DNA of 64,000 nt. Source: Scleromitrula shiraiana (Eukaryota; Ascomycota; Leotiomycetes; Helotiales; Sclerotiniaceae). Shown here piece by piece: positions 11,742 to 24,032 of the stretch. Location of the stretch: the NCBI GenBank assembly GCA_028455995.1, contig JABELC010000006.1, positions 868,001-932,000 on the forward strand. Reading direction: 5' to 3'. Position numbers and translations under genes: made by a program. The notes below the pieces were generated by a model that searched no databases, had not been told where the DNA came from, and saw nothing but the letters and a program-made list of their open reading frames with translations. Position 1 is the first letter of the stretch. Each line of letters begins with the position of its first letter.

Positions 11742-14026
11742 TGTAGTAAATGCGAATTAATTCCAGAATGTCAACCTTCATTTGAATTCTGGGGATTTGT
11801 AGATTAAGAATCGAGATATACATCTCGATTACAGCTGAACGTACATCTCAAAACACGGAAATATTTTCGATGTGGTTGCACAAAAATGAGGGGTAACGCA
11901 CGCATGAAGAAGATAGGCCGAATTTGGGGCTGGCGGAGCGTATATTATTGAATAACTTTATCCAGTTAAGCCAGACAGGAAGGTGCTTTGAAGAAATGCA
12001 AATCAAAAGCACTTCAGATAGCATAAGTCGTGTAACAATACAGCATGCACGCTCATTGAAGTGGGTTTAGTTTTGGATGTATCTCCGTCTTTTGAATACG
12101 TTTTTAAAGATGAGCGGGGGAGCAACATTAATAATAAGCTGTAGATCGGCTGGCTGCTTTCACAAGTCAAGTTACTGCTCATTCTCGCATATAGGTTGTA
12201 TTGATGGCGATAGAGACGATTGGAGGAGCATAATGAATATTGAGAGGTATTAGTATATGAAGACTCAATGGTCGAATTGAGCTCACTAGAAGCTGATATC
12301 TCAAATAGGTACGAAAGACAACATAAAAGATACAAATAATATAGCAAAATGAAAGAATATTCGCCTGCAACCATATCCTTCGATCAGTGGAAAGGAACAC
12401 ATCGATGATAAAGTAAGAAACTTTGGAATGAAGGATGGCATAGTTGTTTGAATAATAGCACAAAATGAGAAATCTATACCTGAAGGTGTACTAATACATC
12501 CATTAAGGATTATGCAAATGTGACCTTGATTTGTATGTTAATTTGGTTTATTCAGCTGAAAGGTGATGGATATCCACTATCCAGTTAATGTTGAAATTTT
12601 TGGAACCATGCTATAACAACAATATTGCCACCACTTTCGTAAGGTATTATGCATCTGCCAGATATATGAATGTTTCTCTGCTTCATCTTATCGAAATCTC
12701 CAATGCCCACTTTAGCCTTGAGACACAAAATCATCAAAATAACGCAAGGAAGTATAGAGATGCTGAAAAGCATTTTTTCGATAGCATATTCGAGATGAAA
12801 AAAATCTTCGCCGTCAACTCATTTCTAACTGTAGCATTAATCGCCCTTGGTCGCTCATGAATGCCCATTTGCAAAACAATTTGGGGAGCTCAACGCCGGA
12901 TTGAATATTATATGCAGTATCATCATATCAACGATGCGCTTTGGTGAGATGGTAAATGATATCACGGTGTCTCATACTATCATGATGGTAACAAATCCAA
13001 GATGAATCGCACGAAAATCAAATAAATGCTCATTTTGCTTTGCGCAAACCTACTGAGAAGGCCCCAGTCCACTTCCATTGTAAGGACAACTTTCTCGTAT
13101 TGTTTCAACTTCGCAGGTATACCATTGCGGACATCAAGATTGATTGAGATGCGACAACAAATGCTCTCACCTTATCTTATATCAAAAGATCTATCTATCG
13201 CGTTGGAAATAACCTCAATCGACTTCCTATTTGAGGTATCTTCCCCATTAAGTTGTAGTGAGACCGATCAAGTGATCACTCTGGCCAAGATAGTATTGTT
13301 GCATAGAAAATCTAAGTGAGGAGGTTGGGAATATTGGATAAAATTTGGCAGAAATTTTTATTGTGGTTTGGCTTTATCCTTGTAGGGTAGGCTCAGAGGC
13401 CCGTAGGATAGATAGCTAGTAGGATAGATAGCTAGTGCTATCGTGCGAGCAATGACAGAGAAGCCCACACTTATATTAAAATACCAAACCAAACCAAACC
13501 AAACCAACTACAATCATATGAAAGTTTCCAAAAAGCTGGTCACAAAAGGGTTGTATGTACTCGTATGTACTCGTATGTATTCGTATGTATTCGTATGTAC
13601 TCGTATGAGAGCGACAAATGGTCGGTGAAGGTATTCCCACTTATTTTCCTTCCTATTCAATATAAAGTTTTGATCCAAGATGGTATAGTATAGTCCATAT
13701 AGTTAGCAATAGTTCACCACGTCACGAAATAATCAGATGAGTTCGCATGAATTTTTCTGCAGTTACAGTCAAGTTTACCAATCATGGCGGGGTAAAATCA
13801 CAGGGGTTTAAGTTGAGGGTCTTAAGCTCTATACCTACTGATTATTTTGTCTAGGTACAAAGCAAGACCTGCAGTGTGCATGATCTAACCCCCAAATCTC
13901 CAATCTTTCTTTTGTCCTTCTCGAAATCAATACTCTTGTCGAAAAACTTGGAGTTGAAAGTTATTCTCATTAATATATCCCATATTTACTTATATACACA
14001 GTATTGTTGGAATCTCAATTGAAACC
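11742..14026. other. Intergenic spacer between two divergently transcribed genes
   Basis: No gene is supported. The interval holds the upstream regions of the P450 (minus) and of the intronless gene (plus). Small tandem runs occur at 13484-13506 (AACCA units) and 13552-13607 (GTATGTACTC and variants). Open frames near 12000-12860 and 13026-13319 lack motifs and a plausible exon structure. I cannot exclude decayed gene fragments there. Confidence 0.5.
13552..13607. repeat. Short decamer minisatellite
   Basis: About five to six copies of a 10-bp unit GTATGTACTC, alternating with GTATGTATTC, differing mainly by C/T at one place. It lies about 420 bp upstream of the gene at 14027. It is probably neutral. 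Confidence 0.75.
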
Positions 14027-15154
14027 ATGATTAATCTCACCGAATTGGTTGACGAGAGAGCTTTCGGTGAAGATATTGAATCACTCCACTTAGCAAACGA
14101 ATATCTAATGCGCCTGGTATATGCAACGGCGAGGAAACACAATCAACTATATTCAGAATTGGAAAACCTCAAAGCATCCACCGGTATTCAAAATAAACCT
14201 TTACCATTTCTTTCCTTTCCCCGGGAAGTGCGCGATCAAATATATATGTACACACTTCAAGCACCAAAGGAAGTTTTTGTAGGTTGCCGGAATCCTCTGA
14301 TGCTCACTTGCGATTCTTATCCCAACTCTTCACACTACCCATTCAAACCACCTACACCGGGGTTACTATTAGTCAATCGACAAATATATGAGGAGGCAAT
14401 TAAGGTTCTATATTCCTACAACAAATTCTCATTTCACAGTCCTCCAGAACTTTCTGATTTTCAGAATCAAGTGGGAATATTCAATTGTTCTCTTATTCGA
14501 AATATCAAAATCGCCGTTTTGTTTGGTGATGAATCAAGACATATACCGATGGAATTGGTAGCTCCTTGCGATTATGAAAATATCCCATCCCATTGGGCAA
14601 AAGCACTGATGGAACCTCACCAGCTCAATAATATAATTGAGATGCAAGTTGATGCCGACTCGGTGAATGAATCACATCCCCAGCCAATGCCTCCCCATCT
14701 ATATCGCGGGATTGTAGCCACATTTTCTCGGAACAAAGATCCGCAATTGGAACCGCGTTTGACGTTGAAGGGATTCAGATATGGAGAGGATGAAAAGTTT
14801 CCTAAATCTTGGAAGATCAGAACAGAGCAATGGTTAGAAGTGAATTGGACGATGGATGGGAGTGAAACTGGAGATGTGGAAGGGAATGGGGTGGATGAAT
14901 CAGAACCTTATTGGAACTCCTCCCAGATTGATTCCAGCGAGTCCCATAATTTATGGGATGGAAGTGAGGGATCTTCAGATGAAGATTCGATTGATGAGGA
15001 ATCTGATGTGGGCTCATCTAATGGGAACTTAAACGTACCCACATTATTCAATGAACTCGGTGAATTGATGGATGGTGATTTTATGGATGATACAGATTCG
15101 GATGCGGGTTCCGATGATTCCTTCTACACGGCGGCTCCGTGGGGTAATCTCTAG
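14027..15154 (+). CDS. Intronless protein with F-box/2EXR-like N-terminal motif and acidic tail
   Basis: Function unknown; 375 residues in one exon. Near residues 59-75 the motif PLPFLSFPREVRDQIYMYTL resembles the start of the F-box-like '2EXR'-type domain common in large families of Leotiomycete proteins. It is followed at about 107-125 by GLLLVNRQIYEEAIKVLYS, the second hallmark of those proteins. Those domains are thought to mediate protein contacts, but no function has been shown for most members. The C-terminal 110 residues are very acidic and Ser-rich (SSDEDSIDEESDVGSS, DDTDSDAGSDDS), probably disordered. The start ATG follows GAAACC and an AT-rich leader. The family assignment rests on motif memory, not alignment. 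Confidence 0.8.
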   Translation: MINLTELVDERAFGEDIESLHLANEYLMRLVYATARKHNQLYSELENLKASTGIQNKPLPFLSFPREVRDQIYMYTLQAPKEVFVGCRNPLMLTCDSYPNSSHYPFKPPTPGLLLVNRQIYEEAIKVLYSYNKFSFHSPPELSDFQNQVGIFNCSLIRNIKIAVLFGDESRHIPMELVAPCDYENIPSHWAKALMEPHQLNNIIEMQVDADSVNESHPQPMPPHLYRGIVATFSRNKDPQLEPRLTLKGFRYGEDEKFPKSWKIRTEQWLEVNWTMDGSETGDVEGNGVDESEPYWNSSQIDSSESHNLWDGSEGSSDEDSIDEESDVGSSNGNLNVPTLFNELGELMDGDFMDDTDSDAGSDDSFYTAAPWGNL

Positions 15155-15487
15155 CCATGTGTCATGCTTCGGTTCACTTTTGTTTTGACCAAGAAATTGG
15201 GCCTTGAGATGAAGATTATGTGATGGTTGAAAGCGGGGACGTATCGAGGTTATACGGATTGGTATGACTACATCGGATTCCACCCGCCAGATGGTACAAG
15301 AGGAACTCAATGGGCAACCATTTCTAGAACATACACGTGAGCATACTACAGTTATTCATTTAATCTTGATTTTGGAACTCTCGATTTCATTCACGTATTA
15401 ACCATAATCGCGATATGTTCAACACCTATGCTACCACATCTGAACATTCACAGAAGACTTACCAAAATAGCTATCTTTTCAACTATC
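15155..15487. other. Short intergenic region between convergent genes
   Basis: This is the shared 3' flank of the + strand gene ending at 15154 and the transporter gene ending at 15488. I see no further gene; it presumably holds both polyadenylation regions. Confidence 0.5.
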
Positions 15488-17462
15488 TCACGCATCATCG
15501 ATCTTTAAAACCCGTCCCGATTCATCAATCCCCACCTTCGTCTTCTTGGTACTTTCTTTCCTCGGATTATCCGAATCAAAGATCTCAGACATCTCCTCCA
15601 ACGTCTTCCCATTCGTCTCTACGAAAAAGAAATAGATTATGGCTATCTCAATACATATCCATATGATATAGACCACATACAACTTCCAGCCAATTTTCGC
15701 AATACCCACACTGATACCATAGGTATTCACCACCATCGCGATATTGAGGAACAAGAAATTGAGTCCGGATCCTTTGGCACGTGTTCTGTTTTCCAAACAT
15801 TCAACTGCATAGAGTGTTTGGAGTGGAGTAATGCCCCAGGCGAAGACCACACCAAAGAGGAAGATCGATACAATTACTCCGGAGGAAAGGTTGGCGTGTT
15901 GGGCCGAGGCGGCGGTAAATGCTGTAAGGAGGATATAGGAGATTAGTGCTCCGGAAAGTCCAGCCAGCATCATCATTCTTCGACCGAGTTTATCGAGTAA
16001 TGTGGCACCAAATACGGCGCCCATCATGGAGAATATAGGGTTGATGGCGTTGATAAGAAGCTGTTTATTCGTGCTTGTGATTCCCGCATTGGCAATCATT
16101 TCCGGCTGTATCATCAAATCAGTCAACCATACTTTATTGATCATTTCAAATAGGAAAAATGGAGAATACCATACCATAAAATAAGAAACCACGTTATTTC
16201 CCGACCATTGCCCAAAAAATGACATGCCAATCACCATATACAAACGATACCTAGCACCTCTCGTATTAACCAATTCACGGAAATCCCACCAAGGATTTTC
16301 ATTCCTGGTTAACTCAAGAAGTTCGATAATTTCATGATATTGCAATTGAACGATGGGAGACTTCTCATCCCCATCACCATGATATTTGGCAAATACGGCA
16401 AGCGCTTCTTCTCTTCTGTCATTGGCGATGAGCCAACGAGGTGATTCCGGGAAGAAGAGAATTAGAGCCATGACGATTGAGGGGAGTCCGGCTTGCACGA
16501 TTGTTGGGGTTCGCCAGGCCCATGATGTTGTTAGGTTTCTGATTTGTTCAGAATTAGTAACTGCATCGACGCTTCAAAGAAGGACAAGAAAGTCTTCAAC
16601 AAAAATCGATATTCTACCTCCATAAACAGGCTCGATTCTCGGAGCGGAGAATGAATGGAGAAAAAATTATCATAAACCATCCAATGAATCGAATCGCACT
16701 CACTTGTTAGAACCATAAGTAGTCCACCCCGCTAAAATATTACCCAACCACCAAAAATTATTATACATTCCCGCCATCGTACCCCTATAAGCCGGATGCG
16801 CAAGCTCAACCGTATACGCCGGACCCGCAGCCGAAGCCAACGCCACCCCAAACCCCAGCACGAATCTCCCACCGATGAACTGACCGCGAGCATGCGCAGA
16901 TGCTTGGATTGCGGTCCCAATCAATACGACTAGGCATCCGACGAAGATGCAAACTCGTCGACCGTATCCATCGGCCAGGAGTCCACAAAAGGGAAACGCG
17001 GCTATTTGTCCGAGATTGTAGATTATGAATATGACGCCTGTGCTGGAACCGGCGCCGCTGAGTCCGAAACTTTGTTGGTAGGGCTTCATGGCGTTTATGC
17101 TGCCCATTAGGGAGGAATCTGGGAGATGGGTTTGGTGTGTTAGTTCAGACACATGACTGTTCCAGATTCAATAATTTATATATAAATAGAAAATTGGATA
17201 TGAAAATATACGTACCAAAACCATTCACAGTAGAAACCAAGTATCCAATCGCCATGATACAGTAAAGTTGGATCATATTTTTAGACCATAGCGAAGGTTT
17301 TTGCGCCGCAATAGCAGCAGCTAATGCTACCGACGCTGTTTGCACATGTGTTACACGTCCATGTGCTTCTTTGGCCTGGATATTAGTTTCCAAACGATCA
17401 ATTTCCTGAAGATGATTAGACTTTTCTTGATGTTTAGTTGAAGTTGGGTCTCTAGATACCAT
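15488..17462 (-). CDS. MFS sugar transporter, lactose-permease/hexose-transporter type
   Basis: A proton-coupled sugar porter of the plasma membrane. Exons (minus): 17462-17216, 17118-16704, 16538-16175 and 16105-15488, giving 547 residues with all phases closing. Family signatures: GLLADGYGRR after TM2, PAYRGTMAGMYNN, PESPRWL in the central loop, LDKLGRRMMM, and VETNGKTLEEMSEIF at the end of TM12. The long N-terminus before TM1 and NGFDSSLMGSI match lactose permease-like porters of filamentous fungi; the true substrate is unknown. I chose ATG 17462 because it gives a normal cytosolic N-terminus. The third intron (16174-16106) is 69 bp, a multiple of three with no stop, so retained transcripts would still be translatable; the family sequence argues that it is normally spliced. 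The 165-bp second intron is long for this genome. Confidence 0.92.
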
Positions 17463-19507
17463 TGTAACGAACAGAGAAGCCTTTTCTGCTCGCAATTCGA
17501 CTGATTAGATTAGATTAGAAAGTGTGATCAAAATACTGCCAACATGTGCACATATGTAAATATTTGTTGTCGAGTCAGTGGGCCGAGAGATTAAGAAGAT
17601 TCATGATCCTCGGTATGATGATCGTTGCCGTTTTATGTCAAGGTAACTTTTCCGGGGTAATTGTGGGTGATAATCACCCCGCAGTTGACAACCAATTTTG
17701 GGAGAATCGTGACAATGAATCGGGGAATCTCCCAGAAGAGAAGATATACCCCAAAAATTGGATCGTGGGGGTTGGATATTTTTCTGGAAGGTTAGAAAAT
17801 TTTGCTTCTTGGGCGTTGCTGCTTTGAATGCTTGGGTTCGTAGCGTGAATCTCGGATATATTATGGATATGGGTATGCCTGCGATAGAATGCGCGATATG
17901 GAGCAGGGGGGGGGGGGGGGGGTGCATCGACCTCGAGATAAAGTTTTTATGGGAAATTGACAATTTGGCATTACTTTTATTTTCAGATAAGCATTGTATT
18001 TAATATCGCCTATTGACTTTCGAAAACTTGTTGTGGTTTGTAATGAGCCTGGACCTATAGAAATTTGTTCTAGACTTGCCTTTGCAGTTGCAGGACTCCA
18101 CAATCATGCATAGAAAACGATGCATCGTGTTGAGAGGTCAATCGATCCATTCTTCTGCAGAATCCAACATATTGGTCGGCGTGGGTCATCACCATGAATG
18201 CTTTTGTTGTTAAATGATACACTGATGGAGTGTTGGTAAAAGATTCATCCCAAGTGTCGAAGAAACCAGTAAACAAATTTACGAGATTGGCCCTACCACT
18301 TGGAGGGGAAAGCAATAGTAAATTATCAAGAATATTGAATGTTTTCCAGCTATTGATTCTCATCAAAGCACACGGGAACCATGCATCCATCTTTGACAGA
18401 AATGATCATGAACTTCGATTATGAAAAAACTTTAAAGAAAAAATTATATAGAACGTTACGAATGGATTCATTTTCTTCACCGTTGTATGCCGGCATGGAT
18501 AATGTTCTTTAAAAAAAGAGACCATACCTTGGCAACGATGATCAAGAGTATGAACAAAAAGTTCATATCGTTGATCAACAAAACAAATCGAAGTAGCTTA
18601 TCGATGTTTGCAATACATGAATAGAATAGAAAAGAATAGAATGTTGTTCTTGATGGATGCTCATACGCTAATATCTAAGGACAACATCATAAATGACCAT
18701 ACCTATACCATCAAACCTACAAGAAATCAAACCTACAAGAAATACTCACTAAAGCATCTCCTAAACAGGTTCTCCTGTCATTGTACAATAATATATGTAT
18801 TCAAAACCGAGGCCTCTGCGTATGTAATATTTATCGTTGACCGTACTCGTAATAGTTCGTTCTACTGTAAGTGGATGAGAAAGATCTAAAGATCCAAAGA
18901 TCCACTGATCACACCATCCACACCGTCGCATTTGCAATAATAATTCGTCCTAATACTCGATTTTTGTTTAATCCATATTAATGATAATCAACGACGACAA
19001 CAAATATATCAATATATCGAGGTATGAAGATGCAATTCCATAGAATTTTACCATAATAAAGATATAAATAATAATTTTGGTGATTCTGTTCCATCTCTTT
19101 TATCTCCACGTGACTGACTAACAAAGGTTCAAAGTTCTAGAACTATTCCCTGTCAAGAAAGTACGTTTCATTCACCTAGAGAACTATCGGCCGAAACCCA
19201 GAAAAGCGAATTCTTTCTCTTTGACAAGAAAAAAAGAAGGAGAGAGCATACCATTAAGGCCTTGGTAACCACCAGCTCGAACCATTTTATCCCCCGCTAA
19301 ACCAATCCGAGGTTTTCCGAAAAGCATAAACCAGCCCAGAGACGCCCAAAACATAGATAGCCCTATGCATACAAGTCATCCATCCCCCATATCACGCGAT
19401 TTCACCTCATCTCCGCAAAACAGCAACAATCACGTGGCGATAAGGGAAAAATTCCTATCCCCCTCCAGTGCAGCCAAAGCTTTCGAGAGAGCACAATTTG
19501 CAAGGAG
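17463..19507. other. Intergenic spacer between sugar transporter and transcription factor
   Basis: This 2 kb region lies between divergently transcribed genes and should contain both promoters. No coding region is supported; short open frames (for example 18070-18390 minus and 17601-17963 minus) have no motifs and cross a G tract. An uninterrupted 17-G tract lies at 17906-17922. From 18900 to 19190 the DNA is AT-rich with several short palindromes. Confidence 0.55.
17906..17922. repeat. Homopolymer run of 17 G
   Basis: An uninterrupted G tract in the region between two divergent promoters. It could form four-stranded G structures, but that is speculation, and its length is likely unstable. 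Confidence 0.9.
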
Positions 19508-21914
19508 ATGACGGAATTCCATTCCCCGGATCGGTATACCCAGGCCGGGACGGAACGCAAACGTGCGCGCAAAGCTTGTAAGATTTGTCATTCTCATAAG
19601 GCGAGATGTTCGGGTACAATGCCTAATTGTAGGAGGTGCGAACAGAGGGGGTATGTTTGTGAATATGAATCTAGTGCGAGGGGAGGGGGTGGTGGTAGGA
19701 GATCGGTTCCGAGACAGGTACCGTCGGTGGGGATGACTTCGAGTACAAGTCGGAGTGGTGGGAGTCCTGGGCAAGCGGTCTCGGCGGGGGGTTCGCCAAT
19801 GGATTTGGAGGTATTGGAGGCAACTAGTTTAGGGTGAGAATCTTTTTGATTTCTTGCTTTCTTTCTTCCTTCCTTCCTCTTTGGTGTGGTGCATGAATGG
19901 CTGAATAGAGGCTAATTGAATAATTTGATTAAGAGATCTTGGTTGTTCGAAATCTACAACCAAACGATATATAGATGCATACTTCGAGTTTGTATCTTCA
20001 AATCCTGGAAAAGGATTCATTCACCGAGCCACATTTCTAAGAAATTGGAATAGTGGGAGTGTGAATCCAGCATTAGTGAAGGCAATTTGTGCATCTTCAA
20101 TAGCATTTGTTGCAAAAGATGACGAAAGTCGTGCAACAGCCCAGAAATGGATGGATGATGCCGAACGATATATTTGGCAAAATTTGAGCAGACCATCAGT
20201 TGTATTAGTAGAGATTCTTCTGGTGATAGTATTTTATCGATTTGAACATCGGGAATACTTCAAATCACAAGCACTGACTGCTGTGGCTGCAAAGATGGCA
20301 TTTGTGCTAGGGTTGAATTATGAGAATAATGGACTTTCGACTGTGGTGAGGGAGTGTCGTCGTCGTCTAATGTGGTCAATTTTCCACGTTGATAGACTTG
20401 CCGCGGGTGGATTTCCAGAGTTGTTGGTTTGTTCGTCTCAATCTATGCATATCCAGTTACCATGTAGCGAGAAGGACTTTGATTTGGGTATACCAGGTGA
20501 GACGGCACCATTGGCTTCGACGAGAACCAATGAAGCGGAATCTATACATATGGGATTGAGATCATTCTATTTTCGAATATCTGATATTCGACATAGAGTG
20601 TTAGAGTATGATTGATCGCCTATCAGATTTATCTACGGACCCAAAATGTTAACCACCAATATAGGTATACTCGCAACGTGATACGCGAAAAATCAAACCC
20701 CTATTCATCCCGCGACACGCTACAAAAACTCGAAGCCGAACTCTCCCAACTACAAAATTCCCTCCCCGCCAACCTCCAATATAACGAAGACAATCTATTT
20801 CTCCGAGCCTACTCCCCGCAATTGACACGCTTCGTAATGTTCCACGTCCTTTGGCAACAATGCCACACGGATCTCTATCGCTTCATGTATCCCGGCACCA
20901 AAGATTCCATCTCCGATTCCATATTGGAAGCTACACCTCAAGAATATGTTTCATATTGCCAGAGAAAAGCTTTCGATCATGCAGTCATGATATTGGATAT
21001 TTGTCATACCGTTCAGAGTGTTGGACATACTTTGATTTCTGATACGGCAATCGCAACTTGTGTTTATCAGTGTAGTAATATTATAATACGAGCGTTGGAA
21101 ATCGTGGGGTTTCCAAATGATGAGGAGAGAGTGAGAGTTATGGAGAGGCTGGAGGGGGGGACGGATATTTTGGAGGGGTTGAGAGAGGTTAATGTTCATG
21201 TTGATGATGTTGTAAGTTTTACCTTGTACCAATTTTCTTCCCTCATTTTCGTTGAACTCAAAATCGAAATAAGAATTAAATCACTGATTCTATCTACTCT
21301 AGTATCGAAACATCAAAGAACTAATCTCCTCACCACCAACCACAACCAACCTACCCCAGCAACCCCAACAAATATACCCCATGCCAATATCCTCAGCCTC
21401 AAATCCAAACTCTATAGAAACCACCCCTACAACATCAACACACACACACTTCCCCTCACCACCCGTCTCCGCGCCTCTCATCCTCCCCAATAACTCCCAC
21501 CCTCACCCTCAATACCCCTTCCCCACCACCAACCCACCACTTCCATCACCCCATCTCCCCACATCCCTCCTCTCACAAATAAGCCCCTCATCCAACCCCA
21601 GCATCAACACTCCATTCCCAGGATGGCCCGATCCCCATCCCCATCCCCATCCCCATCCCCATCCCCATCCCCATCCCCATCCCCGTCCTCACCCCCACAC
21701 CTCCAATACAAATTCCAACACCGCTTCGGAAACCGAACACGAAGAGCATGAAGATCAGGAACAAGCGCCGTGGATCGATTTTTCCCAGCCGGACATGGTG
21801 GGCAGTGTAGGCGCGATGTTTGATCCGTTTTGGGGAATTCATGATGAGGGGGGCGGTGGGGGTGGAGGTGTGGGTGGGGCGTTGGGTATTGATGTTGGTG
21901 GGGTTGCGTTGTGA
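19508..21914 (+). CDS. Zn2Cys6 fungal transcription factor with Pro-His repeat tail
   Basis: A nuclear DNA-binding regulator; the target genes are unknown. Exons are 19508-19833, 19934-20605, 20665-21211 and 21303-21914, giving 718 residues with all phases closing. The zinc cluster at residues 24-51 has perfect spacing (C24, C27, C34, C41, C44, C51) and is preceded by the basic ERKRARK. A Gly/Ser linker leads into a fungal-specific transcription factor middle domain, recognisable by YIDAYFEFVSSNPGKGFIHR and by ECRRRLMWSIFHVDRL. The last exon is low complexity: Pro/Ser/Thr-rich, then eight Pro-His dipeptides encoded by CCCATC-type hexamers (21633-21680), then an acidic patch ending in WIDFSQPD and a Gly-rich tail. 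The neighbouring sugar transporter is divergent and the GH76 gene convergent; neither position proves regulation. Confidence 0.92.
21633..21680. repeat. Coding hexanucleotide repeat (CCCCAT)8 in the transcription factor
   Basis: Eight exact copies of a hexamer within exon 4 encode alternating Pro and His. Because the unit is 6 bp, copy-number changes keep the frame and would only lengthen or shorten the His-Pro track. Degenerate CACCC units continue to about 21700. Confidence 0.95.
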
Positions 21915-22553
21915 TGGGGATGGGTTGAATGGTATGGAATTGTATGGTATGGTTTGATATCAGGAGATGTGGCCAGAATGGATAATGGAATATATGTAAA
22001 TTGTATATTTATCGTGGATTTATATCTAATAAATGTATCGATATACTAGGAAGATGGGGGCCGGATACCTTATTATACGATTAAATGAGCTAAAGTCATT
22101 AACATCATAATCATCGGCATACAAGTAATTCTTAAGTGGCTGATTGATTGTTTGACTGTTTGAAATACATGAGTGAAAATTCAAATTGTTATGATGATGA
22201 TAACTATTCTCTTCTATTTACTTGTTCGAGTTTAACTGTCACCGACTGACCCCAAGTTTCCTATTTATCACGTTGAATTTACCAATAAATATAAAATAAT
22301 ATGACAATGCCTTGCTCGCGTACCAATGCTACCTTTCCCAGTCCCATTTCCTTTAAGTTTCCCAAACCCAATAAATCCAGATGCAAAACCCAACGCCTAT
22401 TGATGCCCGTATATCTAGGTTCCCTCTCCGTTGACCGACCTCAACATATACAGAACACGCAAAAAGATATCATATGCAAAGAATCCACACAAAACCAACA
22501 AAACTTCAACACCACCCCACATCTCTACCCCAACACCATCCAACTCAACAACT
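21915..22553. other. Intergenic region between convergent genes
   Basis: The 3' flanks of the transcription factor and the GH76 gene. AT-rich, with AATAAA-like signals near 22028 and 22283. No gene seen; the open frames at 22301-22600 overlap the C-rich 3' end of GH76 and look like composition shadows. Confidence 0.5.
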
Positions 22554-24032
22554 CTAAAACCACTCCACAACCATAAAAGCACTTCCCCCAATAACCCCCG
22601 CAATAATCAACATAGTAACAATGGCCGCACCCGCCCTATCCCCCGCCGTAACCGGACTCTCCTCCGACCCATCACTATTCATCCTCGACCCCGTCCCCGC
22701 ATGCACATCCCCCTCACTCGTCCCCGTGCCATCCACCTCACTAACCCAATCCCTCGTCTCCGCAATCAACAAACTCTGCACCGCCTCCAACGCCGCCATC
22801 TGCTCGCCCACCCCCATACTCCCATCATTCGAACCCGTCGTCCATTTCAAGCCACAGGAATTCCCTCGTTTGCCCGCCGTGCAGGTCTTTGCGGCGGCGG
22901 TGGCGGTGCTGGTGAGGAGGTTCATGATAGTGGGTTTGGTGTAGGGTGCTAGTTTTGTGGTGGCGGCTAGCCAGCGGGCGAAATACGCTTTGAATGAGCG
23001 TTGGTCGTTGTTGCAGGTCCCGGCACTTTCACATGCTTCGACCATGACTCCGTCGGTAAAGAAATCTGATGATGCGTTAAGAATTCCCGTGAGACGTTTT
23101 TCCCAGATCGCGCTTCCGTTTGTCTACTCGTGTTAGTGAAATCCTGTACTCGCATGGAGGTTGTGATTTGAAACTCACATAATTGTACATGGCTGCACTT
23201 CCAAGTAAGTAGATTCCGGCATTATATGACCAGCGATTATGATCTTTCGAGGTACAATTGTCGGTATTCTGAGTTCCATCAAAGACATCATATTCCGGAG
23301 ACATCAATCCTACCCCATAAACCCAATCGAAAACTTTCTCTGCCCAATCCGCGTATGTTTGATTTCCTGTATATAAGGCCAGCCGAGATGCTAAATTAAA
23401 GACACAACCATTCGAAATGCTATTTTTGTAACTGTATCCATTGTTGAATGTAAAAATCTGCCATCTAAATCCACCATTGCAAGTTGAAGTATCCCATCGT
23501 TCGGTTTGAGTATTAAATACACCCTGCGCTAGAGCTAACCATCCAGGGCTTGGATCCGGAGGGTTTTGGAAGTTGGTCTCCGCCGCTGTCATAGCCGCCA
23601 TCCCCCAGAAACCCTGATCGTCATTTCCTTCCGTTTTCGTTTGATTGAGAGGCATAAAATCATCGCCATCTCCAGCCTGATGTAATAATGCTTGTTGTAT
23701 ATTGCTATTATATGCTGTATCGCCTGTATAGTACCAATAATTTATCATGGTACCGAACCTAAAGAGCTAGCATTAGGGGGGTTTACCATGGGACTAAGGA
23801 TGCCTAGATGAACTTACATAGCTCCCGCTTCCCACCAGTAATAAGGAGATGGTAAATTCCCCGGCACATCTCCTGTGTTATTTCCAGTGTAATACGACAT
23901 TAAATCATATGCTATTGTACTTGCAGCTGTTTTTATCGAGCTTGTAGATGAAATATCGAGCGTGATTGCGCTTTCTACGCCATGACCAGATAAAAGGCAA
24001 AAAATTGCCCCGTAGGCAAAAGAGAGTTTCAT
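22554..24032 (-). CDS. GH76 mannosidase-like protein, Dfg5/Dcw1 family
   Basis: A secreted, probably GPI-anchored glycoside hydrolase family 76 protein. Fungal Dfg5/Dcw1 homologues are thought to cut the GPI-mannan core and transfer mannoproteins to wall glucan. Exons (minus): 24032-23818, 23758-23179 and 23123-22554, giving 454 residues. The chain starts with a signal peptide ([16 protein letters not shown]) ending near GVESA. Family motifs are [33 protein letters not shown] with the catalytic Asp pair near 118-119, and [11 protein letters not shown]-glycosylation sites include NNTG, NQTY and NCTS. The C-terminus is Ser/Gly-rich and ends in a hydrophobic stretch ([19 protein letters not shown]), as expected for GPI attachment, although the last residues VVEWF are less hydrophobic than usual. 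ATG 24032 was chosen over more upstream starts because it directly begins the signal peptide. Confidence 0.93.

Noticed and set aside
17601..18390. Several open frames left of the transcription factor
   Set aside because: They cross a 17-G tract, lack motifs and have no consistent splice sites.
9193..19508. P450, sugar transporter and transcription factor as a secondary-metabolite cluster
   Set aside because: No backbone enzyme (PKS, NRPS, terpene cyclase) lies in the window, the genes are 2 kb or more apart, and the neighbours are housekeeping or orphan genes.
21588..21842. Minus-strand frame rich in Met-Gly repeats
   Set aside because: It is the antisense shadow of the Pro-His repeat of the transcription factor.
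22301..22952. Plus-strand frames across the 3' end of the GH76 gene
   Set aside because: They overlap the well-supported GH76 coding strand and reflect its C-rich codon usage; no family motif.
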